Assembly: GCA_028565635.1 (NCBI GenBank)
Contig: JAOXYB010051524.1
Span: 1 to 11,645 of the forward strand
Source: Phoronis ovalis
Lineage: Eukaryota > Phoronida > Phoronidae
Direction of reading: 5' to 3'
Length of the DNA stretch: 11,645 bases
Part shown: piece by piece, positions 1 through 9,985 of the stretch
Position numbering within the stretch: position 1 is the stretch's first letter
Layout of the letters: every line of letters begins with the position of its first letter
Position numbers and translations under genes: made by a program
The notes under the pieces: generated by a model
Seen by the model: the letters and a program-made list of their open reading frames with translations, nothing else
What the model was told of the DNA's origin: nothing
Databases searched by the model: none

Positions 1-1721
1 TATTACTTTCTTAAAACAACCCCTTCTTCATACAAACTTGCTGAAATTCCACAAAAAGTAGACCCTTTAGTGAGGGGCATTCCCAACTACCTTATCTATG
101 GAGTTATCACCCAGGGGGGTGCGAGGCACAAGGTAAAACCCCTCAACTCATGGTAAAAACTGCATTCCGAAAATACAATATAGTAAAAATATACTTGCAA
201 AAAATGCTCCACGGTAATTTTTTTGTTGAAATATACGCCCTAACGGCAAAAAAGTAAACAAAATCCTGGAAATTTGCGCCCATATATGTGTGGCACCCGC
301 GGTAAATAATAATTTATTGAAAATATATACACTTGGTTAAATTTATTTGCACAGCCCATGGTAAAAAGTGTTAAGTAAACATGAAAAACAACCCATACGT
401 AAATCGGAGGCTGAAAAAGGTGGCCTATGGGGTTGACACATGCATACACAGCCACTGTAAATGGCAGTATCCCCTGGGATGTAGAGTCATAGCTTTGGAT
501 TATAATTGTATTACAAGTCATTTTGTAACTTTTTAATACCTTTATTTTATTTTCAACAGTAACAGCTGATTGGCACAACATCAGAAATATTTCTCACAAT
601 GATTATTAATATTTGATATTAATTAATGATACTTAATAAATGATACAATAGACCATTTAAAAAAAAAACAGTATGTATTCCTGAAAAAGGTACAACTATA
701 AGGATTATACAAAGATTCTAAACCTGCATGTCTATCACAGCATTTGGGCTAAAAACATACTACCAGGCAAAAATTATCTCCAAAAAGCTATCTGATATTT
801 TTGAAGCTATCCATTGTTCTTAAGGGATGTATGCTTGTAAAAAATATGAATACCACAAAAATTACCTCTGACTTCTAAAGTTAATACAATATTTTAAATA
901 TAAAACAATGTTTTAGAATCTTCAGTTGAAGTTAATTTACAGAGAATTTTGTTTTGACTTCACAAGTTAGTACCTTTTCCAAAAGTGCATACATTTACGT
1001 TTTATTGTTTTTGTTTAAATGAAATTTGACATGAAAAAAAACTGGAATGCTATGAAATCATTCTAAAACTGGGACATGGCATTTAGTTAGTACATCATTA
1101 CATCATGATTTGATTCCTGCAAAAAGCTCCCTAAAAAAAGCTAAGAGCAGACGATCCTTATAAATGATCAAAAATGGATTTGAGATAACTTATTGCGAAG
1201 TAAGGATCCGACATTCTTTTCACTTTACAAGTTATGTCACTACGTAGTTCATAGTTTGAATAAAATCAATACATATTACCCCATAGTGGACACATATTCT
1301 GGAGTCACATCTGGTCAACTGTTACAACTATATAAAATATAACTTATGCATACAGTAATCATGAATAAACCCAGTTCTAATTGCAGTTTCATCATGACAT
1401 TGTTACTAGTTGGATATAGGTCACACTGTAATCAGCATAGACATAAAAAGATACTATATTTTGAGGACATGCCACAAAAACAAAATTATTAAATTAACTT
1501 ATTGTATCCATTTTCTATAAATTTCGGAAACATAAATGGAAGCAATTAAATGCCAGCAAATAAAGAGTTTTCTGTAGCATTAAAAAATGCTAAAGGATGG
1601 AACCTCTTAATACTACCATTATAAACTTAATTTCTTATTAATATGACTTGAAACAGTAACAGAAATGAACTTATAGCTCCAAACATAAAGTTTACAAAAA
1701 AATTAAAACTGTTGCAATGTT

Positions 1722-1978
1722 TAACAAAGTGCAACACAAACCAATCTTATTACAATCAATTATTGCATACCCCTGCAGTGATAGATCTCACAGTAATCAG
1801 TACTACTGTAATAGTGGATGCACCAAGAGAACATTATAATAATTAACTGATTAGCCTTTATTTAGATTGCATATAATAAAGCTTTCTGATTTAAAAAAAA
1901 ACAAAACACATCATGTGTAACAAAGTGTTACACAAAACTAATCTTATTAAAATCATCTGGAAAATAAAGCTTTCTGAT
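1722..1978. repeat. Decayed tandem duplication (two elements, two copies each)
   Basis: A segment beginning TAACAAAGTG at 1722-1758 recurs at 1918-1955 with only a few changes. AATAAAGCTTTCTGAT at 1875-1890 recurs exactly at 1963-1978. The order A-B-A-B suggests one duplication with a deletion of about 100 bases in the second copy. No coding content and no mobile-element ends were seen. Confidence 0.6.
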
Positions 1979-2025
1979 GTTCTTATAATTAAAATACATT
2001 ACAAAATCTACAATTAAGACTGAAC

Positions 2026-2055
2026 AGTTTGAGCAAGTTATAATAGTTTGAGCAA
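2026..2055 (+). repeat. Short direct repeat AGTTTGAGCAA x2
   Basis: AGTTTGAGCAA occurs exactly at 2026-2036 and 2045-2055, 19 bases apart. It may be a local replication slippage product and has no evident role. Confidence 0.5.
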
Positions 2056-2866
2056 ATCCTTAAATGTTATACTATAAACTCCCGTTAAACTTGTGAGTCA
2101 CACTGGAAATTGTATGCTACCATTCATGTTTAGCACGAGTCATAATGGTCATTTGTGAAACAAGAACATTTATCAAAAACTGCATATCCAAAAATAAGAA
2201 ATCTTTTTAGGTACGTTATAACTAAAACATTAAAAATAACATACCTTTTTCGAGGTGACACAGAAGCATACTTTAGTTACATTAAGAAAGACAAAGGAAG
2301 ATACATGTGTTTGCACAGTGATTGCTTACAAAAATAGTTGCTTATGATAAACTCTGAATAAAAAATAAATAAAACAATCATCAACAAACAGAGTATGCTT
2401 ACATTACTAATACAACGGTATGTGTTCTACAAGTGCACATTCATTTGGTTCCACACAGAACAAATGTATATTAATTACTTTTGATAAATAAAACACCACC
2501 ATTCCAATATAGTGAAGTACAAAACACCCTGCTTGCAAGGTTGTATTGTACCATGAAATAGTTTCTGTACATTCATTCAATGTTTGGATGATAAACAATT
2601 TTTGTGCTCTTTCAGATATAACAAACACACTTGTCAATTCATTAGTGTCTAAAGTTTATTTGTTTAATACCACAATTAATGTAGCATTGTCCTCTTAAAA
2701 AGCAACTGTACTGGCACATAGGAACCCACATTACAAAACCAAAATTTAGGCAATTTTACCAATATTTTCTCGATCAGTATTTTATTTTAAGTGTTGAATG
2801 GAATCCTGTTGAAATACATTCTTTCAAATGGCATTGTATGGTATAACAGGGACAGATATCGGGCAT

Positions 2867-2872
2867 TTTATT
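2867..2872 (-). promoter_or_regulatory. Candidate poly(A) signal AATAAA
   Basis: AATAAA on the minus strand lies 44 bases after the TAA stop (2918-2916). Further AATAAA copies follow at 2786-2781 and near 2655, so the 3' end may be heterogeneous. In an AT-rich sequence the hexamer alone is weak evidence; its position just beyond the stop supports it. Confidence 0.5.
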
Positions 2873-2886
2873 CTAGACCGTAAGCT

Positions 2887-2999
2887 CTAGAACAAAAGTA
2901 TTAGAGAATTCCACATTAGGTCAGCATGGAATAGCTGGTTAGACAAATTAATAGGAAGAACACTATGAAGGTAACTAAGTATAGCACATTCATGTTTAC
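2887..2999 (-). promoter_or_regulatory. Possible alternative 3' intron spanning the C-terminal anchor
   Basis: On the minus strand AGAGA|GTAAAC (GT at 2999-2998) is a fair donor, and ATACTTTTGTTCTAG (AG at 2888-2887) a good acceptor with a pyrimidine tract and CTAAT/CTAAC branch-like sites. Removing these 113 bases in phase 0 would delete the hydrophobic tail and replace it with 20 residues beginning SLRSRIK, ending at a TGA at 2826-2824. The uninterrupted reading to TAA at 2916 is equally possible, so this is only a candidate. Use of it would require a poly(A) site below 2824. Confidence 0.3.
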
Positions 3000-5900
3000 T
3001 CTCTGGTGAAAAGATGCTGATCTACTCAAGCTTTTAGGTTTTGGCTTCAATAGCTGCAGTAAATTTACTTGTCCAGTTTCTAAACCCACAATAATTTGTC
3101 CCTGTTTTGTGCTTTTCACAGCAGTTACAGTATGCCCAAACTGATAGTCACATAGCACAGAAGGGTTTTTCTTCTTACTTACATCCCACAGTTTCAAGCA
3201 TTTGTCATAAGATCCAGTAAGGACTGAAGAACTCCTAACCCAGTGAACAACAGTTATTCTTCGTGAGTGTCCCTTTAATAAAACTTTGTTGCATGAATAC
3301 TTCACTGAAGGGATTGTTAGAAAAGTAGATTTTGGCAATGTAGAGATATCGTACATGGCAGCAGATGATTTAGTTGAATTTACTATGACACGCTTTCCAT
3401 CTGAACTAAATGAATAAACTAGTCCCATCCAGTTGGTTCTGTACGTTCTCATATGTTTGAGCCGTTTTTCTGATTCTATGTCATATAGCTCAGCCAAAAA
3501 ATTTTCAAAGCAAACCATAAGTTGTTTACCATTCTCAACAATGGCAAGGCAGCGTACGTCAAACGAAGACTCGGTACATATTGTTTTAATCAATTCCATG
3601 TTTGAATTATATAAATTAATTTGATTATTTTGGAGACCTGCCACTAAATAGACATTGTCTTCAGGCATATTTGAAAGAAGTAGATACTTGACAGTACATA
3701 CATTTTTTAGTATGAGGCTGCTCATGCACAACCTAGTCTTACTCTTGTTACCCTCAGTATAATTTAAAGTGTACGACTTTATATCACCATTTGCAAAACC
3801 CAGAAAAAGCTGGGTTTTCTCTTGTGTTGACTCTTTTTGTATGTAACAGTTTGATACTATTGAAGTCACAGATTCAGCCAATGGTAAGTTAAAAAGTAAA
3901 GTTGTCACACAGTTGACAGCGAGAGATTCTGTTTTATTAATAAAGACTTTGCGAATTAATAAACTGGATGGATATTTTAGAATAGGCTTTATGCTACAGT
4001 ACGCCAAAATATAACACTGTTGACAGTCTCCTGGCTTCCATTCTTTTAAAAGTTCTAAAAATTGCAATCTATCTTGAGATCCTAATTGATACAGTTTCCA
4101 GCAATGATTCTTTAACAAACCAAAACTACAGTCTTCATTGTAGGAAGAGAAAAGAAAAATGTTACCATCAGCATGCCCAGCAAAGATAGCATTCATATCT
4201 GCAGAAACTTGAATGGCAACTACTTGAGAGTTTGTGTGCTCAGTATTTAACTCAACTATTGTATTTTTATGTTCTCTATATCCTCCACCAGGTAAAATTC
4301 TTAAGTGACCCTTTTCGGAGCCTACAATCATGTATTCTTCATCTTGTGTTGTAATCATGCAAGTAATGACATCATCTTGGTCATGTCTAGAATCATAAGT
4401 AGACTGCCGACGAATCTGTAATCGCCACTGTCGTAATAAGTGATTTTCATCACTCGCCACAACAAACATTTTCGATCTGGAACAAAACACAACTGGAAAG
4501 GTATAATCATTAATGATTTTTTTCACTCGCAAAGGAATCAAATGACTTCCACCACGTTGTGATATTTTTTGAATGTCCCATTCTACAGATCCGCCAAGAA
4601 AACATGAGACAAGTAAAGGATCACCATGCTGTTTTAGCACAGACAAACTTCGGGACATATAAAAAGGGCAAGTTAAGCAAGCCCAAGGCCTTATACCAGA
4701 AGCTCTTCCGAGTGTTACCATAAATACCTTAATAATATTATCAGGAAAAGATGCAAATAACAAGCTGTCACCAGGCGTCAGACACATATAGCATACACTA
4801 TACTTGTGAGCCTCAATTTTTTCTAGGTATTTAAAATGACAGAACCTAGAGTACTGGTATGTGAAAGTACTAATACATCCATTTCCGTCTCCTACAAAAA
4901 TAGAATAAAGACCATCTGTTTTGGAGCCAGATATCACTACTGCATGAAGAGGAGTACACGCATCCATGACAACTACAGTTTTAAGCTGATTCTTTGATAT
5001 GTCGAGCAAAACAACATGCCCATCTCTAGAAACAGTAACACAAAATGTGCCATCTGCACTACAAGCAATATCAGTAACAGCCTCAGTGTGATGGTTTGGC
5101 TGGTAGTTCTGTAAATCTACGTTTTTCGGATTATCAAGATTACTCCAGACCTTTATGGAATTTTCAGCTGATCCAGTCAAAACTAAAATAGCATTTTCTG
5201 ATTTTAAAAGTGCAAGGCACCAAGTTCCAAAACTGTGAGCTTTTATAAAGCGGATGGGTTTTAATTCTGATTGTTCCAACAGACGATCAAGTGGCCAAAC
5301 ACACAACATACCACCTTTACCCACTGTGATAAATATTTCTTTTTCTGGGAGTATCTTTAGAGCTGTAATTTCATCAGTGTGTTTTGTAAAACAGTTTAAT
5401 GGATGTTCAAGAACATCATTCTTGACTGTAAACACTCTGATTTTGGCATCTTCGCCACCAGTTATAGCAACTGAAGATTCATTCTGCCATGTGTGAAAAT
5501 CAACACAATGAAGAATTTGCCAGTCATCATTATGTAACTCCTTTTTGTTATCCAAATCTTCCAAAAACCATAAAACAATTCTGGAATCAGCACCAACAGA
5601 AATAATACACCTACTGTCAGATGTGATACACAATCCTCGCACTTCTGCTGTATGAGCCTGAAGAGTTCTAAAAAATGTTAGAGGCTTTGATGGATTATCT
5701 TGTTCAACTTTCCAAACATATAAGTTTGTATCACTGGAGCCAGAAACTACATATACACCATCAGCTGAAACTTCAATGCTACGAACAAGATCAGTATGTT
5801 TTACTATTGGAATTGGTTTTATATATCTTACATCTTCATTTTTTGATTTTCTAGGCCAATACAGCATCTTACCAGATGAATCACCAGAAATAACAAAGCG

Positions 5901-7900
5901 CTCCTGGGGATCTATACCAATCGCTGAAATCATTTCTACGTGCCCCACTCTTTTATTAGAATACATATCAATATTAATTTGTCCAGCAAGTTCCCCAAAT
6001 AATTTTTCCTCGCCACTGGTAGGATTTATCTCACGCAATTCGCAATCATTTCCACCAGATATAACCTCATCATCAAACACTGCTAAAGCAGTAATACTTG
6101 CCTCATTAAAGTGAAAAACCTCATTACGGAGGTACCATCCTGGGGAATGCAGGGTAGGAGATAAAGGAATCATGCAGTGTTCTTCTAGATTGAAAACGGT
6201 TTTCTTTAATATATCCAGAAGCAACCGTTTTAACTGGTAGCATGGATAACTATGTAATCGCCCTAACAGCTGTTTGGGGAGGTTTAGCTCATTGCCTATT
6301 ATATTAGTACACGACAAATAAAGTGTATGTAAAAGCAGCTTGTGAACTACAGTAAAGTACCCACGTGACATTCTTTCTTTTTTTAGAAGTTCAAAGTCAC
6401 TGATCAAACTGGTTACATTGCACTTGGTAACCTTTTTAAAGATCCACTCGTAACATAGCAGCAACTTGCTAAGCTCACCACTTAAACCCCCTTTAATCAA
6501 ATGATGGGCAAGGTTGTTATAAAAATAGTTATCACTATCTATTTCCCACCATTTTCGACAGGGCATATGATTTCGCACCTTGCAGCCTATAGATGAAACA
6601 AAGTAATTTACTGACTCAGGTGTGTATCTGTGGAATGTTTTCCGCAGTTTTTTTTGGATGGAATTACATATTTGAATGCTGTTAGAAATTTGTAAATGTT
6701 TTGTCTCTATACAGAACAGGAGGGTTCTATGTCGCCTCTTTTCCCAATCTCGTCCCAACAACTCCCTTGCTTTTTTCTTGACAAATGCCAATAAAAGGGC
6801 ATGAATAGTATAGGATGAGACATTAGCTTCATTTACAAATTTTGTTAACAAGGAAGAGCGACACAAATCATCCAAACATGTGAACATAACTTTGTCAGAA
6901 ACTATCTCAGAGTCATAAGGTTTTAACTGCTTTAGCACTATAAATGGCACTTTTACATCCTCCTTAAATAATGCAAAATCTAACAGAATCTCTTGAATTA
7001 AAGACAAGTTTTTACCTAAGAAGCCTGGTATAACATTTTTTCCCCTTTTCGTCCTCTGTCTCAAAGCATCAAAACTAATTTTAAATGATGCCTCCAGAAC
7101 ACTTTTGTATTTTTCTTCCATTAAATTATTGGCATCTAAGTCAGTGGAAGTATCTAGAGAAGAAGGGCTGTCTTCCTGGTCTCTAACTGCTTCACTAATT
7201 GACTGCCATAAATCTAATGATGGATTACCATCTTCTTGGTACAATGCAGAAGCTACTAAACTTAGAGCCATGGGTAGACCTTTTAGCAGTGTCACTATTT
7301 TATTCAAGTATTTTTTGAGGTCACGTGCACTCTTAGTTGTCTGTTGAAAGACAAACTTGGGTATATTGCTTTTTAACGAGAACAGATCTCTAGCTTCATC
7401 ATCATCTAATTCTCTCAGTTCATAACATACATGTTCCCCCCCTTCAAAGTTGGCAATTACTCCATCATCTCTAAATGTTATTAGAATTTTACAATTTGCT
7501 CCCAAAACATTGAAACTATCTGCAATAGCAAAATCCCACACATCATCCAATACCAGCAATAACTTTTTTGCTTTACAAAAGCAACTAAGCCACTCCTTAG
7601 CATCTTCAATTTTAGTAAATTTAACATCAGAACAACCCCAAAACTCCTTGTGCATTTTATTGATAATTTCAACCACTTTTAAGTCTGGTGTTGTTACCTG
7701 TCCTACTGTTACCCAATAAATGTGCATGTTGGACTTCAATTTTCTGACAACAGCATTAGCTAAAGATGATTTACCAATTCCACAAAATCCCTTGATTCCA
7801 ACCACTCTTTTGCTGTGCTCCAGCATATCCAGGACAGATTTTTCATCTTTTTCTCTTGTGGCATAATTTTCATGGGGTGGAATGTGGTAACAAGTGTATT
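2916..7900 (-). CDS. TIR-NB-ARC-WD40 STAND protein, exon 2 (NB-ARC, helical region, WD40, C-terminal anchor)
   Basis: This is the second of two coding exons; joined to 9565-9985 it gives 1801 residues. Numbering on the joined protein: linker ending in YHIPPHENYATREK (145-158), Walker A GFCGIGKSS (178-186), Walker B LLLVLDDVW (254-262), sensor-like ITFRD (281-285), GLPMAL (348-353), a winged-helix segment with FALFKEDVKVP (about 449-459), and IHA (506-508) where the MHD motif is expected. A helical region with QLLGRL (684-689) and PLSPTLHSPG (719-728) precedes roughly 20 WD40-like blades (about 742-1757), e.g. LYVWKV, IKVWSN and LKLWDV. Residues 1779-1794 are hydrophobic, with seven residues after them. 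The family (Apaf-1, CED-4, plant NLRs) are nucleotide-switched oligomerising receptors; a role in cell death or innate immunity is inferred. The exon start is set by the acceptor TTGCAG at 7906-7901, which keeps frame with exon 1. It is not canonical Apaf-1: there is no CARD. Confidence 0.93.
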
Positions 7901-8130
7901 CTGCAATTGTGAAAGAGTTACCAGCATTTTATATTTTTTTTATTCCTTAGTAATTTCAGAAGTCATTGTGACTAAAATATCATAAATATTTCAAAGCTAA
8001 AAAGGAAAAAATTGTCAACTAATACAATGCTTTATAGAAAGACATTTTTCTGTATTGTCTGACAGGTAGGAACAATTTCATTCACTAAAAGTTAGATATC
8101 ATCAGAAATATGTACTAAATTTTTTTTAAT

Positions 8131-8570
8131 AGCAGTAGAACTGCAGTATTATTGCAGTAGATTTCCAGCATGATTTTGCAGTAGATCTGCAGTAGAACAC
8201 CAGTATTAAATGCTTTTCACACCAGTATCTACTGCTTTTCTACTGCAGGCTTTCTCCATAATTTGAATGGGTGCAGTAGATTTGCAGTATGTTTCAAATA
8301 TGCTAATTATGCTGATAATCTACTGCTTTTATAATTCTACTGTTCTCATACTGCTTTAAAGACAGTAGACTTCCAGCAGAGAGGAAACCTATTGAAAGCA
8401 TCGTGCTGGAAAAATACTTCTAGAGGCAGTAGATTTGCAGTATGAAAGCAGTAGATTAAGAATGGAATAAGCAGTGGAATAAGAATAGACAAATGTAGTG
8501 CTATAACTGTACATTAGATTTCTAGTCTCGTGATGTTTTTGAATAATTTGCAGCATGAAAGCAGTAGAAA
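8131..8570. repeat. Intronic GCAGTAGA / TCTACTGC repeat cluster, part 1
   Basis: The 8-mer GCAGTAGA begins at 8132, 8154, 8178, 8189, 8273, 8426, 8448 and 8561, and its reverse complement at 8228, 8239 and 8319, mixed with GCAGTAT and CAGCATG variants. A 19-mer, GCAGTAGATTTGCAGTATG, occurs exactly at 8273-8291 and 8426-8444. AAAGCAGTAGATTA at 8445-8458 is matched by its reverse complement at 8316-8329, so stem-loops are possible. The best description is a decayed short-unit repeat (about 19-22 bases) with inverted copies. I do not recognise the family and saw no terminal inverted repeats or target-site duplication. Confidence 0.8.
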
Positions 8571-8861
8571 GCTAGGAAGAATGAAGGGGATGCACGTACG
8601 GCATGCCTGCAGTCACTGCTTAAGTTCCAATTGCATAATTTATGTATCATACGTATTTTTACCAATTCAAACCAGGTCTACGTGATTAAAATATTCTTTT
8701 TTAAATTGTGAAAAATAATTACACTGATAACAATCAAATATTTTAATGTAAGAAATAATAACAAGAAACATAAGAAAGTTTTTTATCTGTGCCTTGCTTT
8801 AAAAAATATATCAGTTTGCATTTTAATGAAAAAAATGTATCGCAAAAAGTACCACTATATG

Positions 8862-9107
8862 CTGCAGTGATACAGTAGACATAAAAATTGTTCCAAATTA
8901 AAGCAGTAGAATGGTGGTAGATATTTGTAAACTGAAGTTACAGCAGTAGAGTTACAGTAGATATACAAATAAGCAACCATAAAAACACCAGTTGTCACAA
9001 CTTTGATCACGTATTTACAGTAGATGTATAAATATGATTAAGTTAAGGGAAATGAATCCAGCAGACTTGCAGTAGACTACTGCATTCCAGTATAAATTAT
9101 GCAGTAT
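8862..9107. repeat. Intronic GCAGTAGA repeat cluster, part 2
   Basis: This continues the motif of 8131-8570 after about 290 plain AT-rich bases. GCAGTAGA begins at 8903, 8943 and 9069, with ACAGTAGA or ACAGTAGAT forms near 8872, 8955 and 9017, and GCAGTAT near 9101. The copies are sparser and more diverged than in part 1. The gap may be an unrelated insertion or simply decay. Confidence 0.65.
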
Positions 9108-9564
9108 GAAGTTTAAATTAAGCATTAAAGCACAAATTTCAGAAACTTACTCATATTATAGCTAGATTAGAAGCGATGTCAAATTGCAAATGGTGCTAGC
9201 AAGAAAATATCATGCAGATAGGGAGAAGTCAAGCTTTCACACTTCAATCTTACCAGAGCCAGAGTTGACTATAAAATAAAATATTCTGCAGTTGAAAAGG
9301 ACAATAATATGATCTAAATTTTTAAATTTGACAACAATATTGTATGTACTCCTTTTATGACAGTTTTAAATATGTCACTCTAACCATATATACAAGAGCT
9401 AAATACGTAAAGGATTTGAGGGGTGTAAATTCTGACATTACTTTCATCTTTAAAATACATGTCTGTAATTTCCGAAATGTTGTTGCCACATAGGGAAGTA
9501 GGCATTCATATTATATTTCCATATGAATGGCAATGTATCATGGCTTTATAATAAAAAATCATAC

Positions 9565-9985
9565 CTGTAACATTGTTTATCAACAGTTCTTTAATTTTCT
9601 TTGTGTAGTCACGCGTTCTAACATTGACAGATGGATAATATGCGAGCAATTTGCTCAAATTCAAATCATCCACTTCTCCTTCACAAACCACAAGTATAAC
9701 TTTTGATTCTAAGCTGTGTTTCAGTTCCTTGTCCAAAGCTTGAATAGTTTGAAACTCATAAAGCTTGTCATGTTTTTTACGTGGAATGAGTATGATTGTT
9801 TTATCACATTTGCTTATTTGTTCGATAGCATGCTCAATGTCATAATAGTTAGGAGCACAAGTGTTAAGACTTTCAATACTGAACTGATAATCATCATCAT
9901 TATTTAAATATTCAGCTATCTTGTCGTAGCAGTCTTCATGACCATCATGGAAAATCATATAAGCAGATATTTTTCTTAGAGACAT
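9565..9985 (-). CDS. TIR-NB-ARC-WD40 STAND protein, exon 1 (TIR domain)
   Basis: It encodes residues 1-140 plus the first base of codon 141. The TIR fold is read from ISAYMIFHDGHED (6-18, box 1 region, usually YDxFISYxxxD), CAPNYYDIEHAIEQISKCDK (43-62, box 2 and the helix after it), the strand TIILI (63-67), YEF (76-78) at the usual helix Glu position, and the strand KVILVVCEGE (95-104). Glu77 is a candidate for the NADase glutamate of SARM1 and plant TIRs; the Trp normally just before it is absent. The start is the first ATG after an in-frame TAG (10015-10013), with A at -3. The donor ACAG|GTATGA (GT at 9564-9563) leaves phase 1, and joining to exon 2 gives GAA (Glu141). Reading through the donor instead gives a 159-residue TIR-only ORF ending at 9506. 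The TIR call rests on pattern, as the domain is divergent. Confidence 0.85.

Larger units (their letters stand above)
1..2866. other. Non-coding AT-rich region downstream of the gene
   Basis: No reading frame on either strand shows a recognisable domain or a credible start. CATGGTAAAAA occurs at 149-159 and 357-367, and AAGTAAACA at about 250-258 and 375-383, within a stretch of GGTAA-containing sequence (about 130-420) that may be an old decayed repeat. The part nearest 2866 probably includes the 3' UTR of the TIR gene if the later poly(A) signals are used. Confidence 0.5.
7901..9564 (-). other. Intron of the TIR-NB-ARC-WD40 gene (phase 1)
   Basis: This 1664-base intron is bounded by a GTATGA donor and a TTTCACAATTGCAG acceptor on the minus strand. 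It lies between codon 140 and the rest of codon 141, so it separates the TIR domain from the NB-ARC linker, a typical place for domain gain by exon shuffling. No further exon is needed: the two exons join in frame, and IPPHENYATREK just after the junction resembles the start of other NB-ARC domains. The middle is occupied by the GCAGTAGA repeat clusters; 8571-8860 and 9113-9505 show only AT-rich sequence. Confidence 0.85.

Noticed and set aside
240-581. Minus-strand ORF of 113 codons
   Set aside because: It has no recognisable domain, an AT-rich composition with mixed Cys/Tyr/Phe content, and overlaps decayed repeat sequence. It is likely chance or an old repeat.
2155-2337. Plus-strand ORF of 60 codons
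   Set aside because: It starts with GTG, has no family resemblance, and sits in AT-rich DNA of a eukaryotic genome.
2407-2637. Minus-strand ORF of 76 codons
   Set aside because: It starts with TTG and lies just past the 3' end of the large gene, with no domain; probably 3' UTR or intergenic.
5776-6114. Plus-strand ORF of 112 codons opposite the WD40 region
   Set aside because: It is an antisense shadow of exon 2, like those at 3433, 5254, 7105 and 7450.
2916-7826. Taking the ATG at 7826 as the true start of the NB-ARC protein
   Set aside because: The frame stays open to the acceptor at 7901, the added residues fit an NB-ARC lead-in, and the phase matches the TIR exon exactly.
8131-9107. 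CRISPR array for the GCAGTAGA repeats
   Set aside because: Units are short, unevenly spaced, diverged and in both orientations, and lie in a eukaryotic intron with no cas genes.
9985-9985. CARD or death-fold effector at the N-terminus
   Set aside because: The alternating strand-helix pattern with buried strands AYMIF, TIILI and KVILVV fits the alpha/beta TIR fold, not an all-helical death fold.
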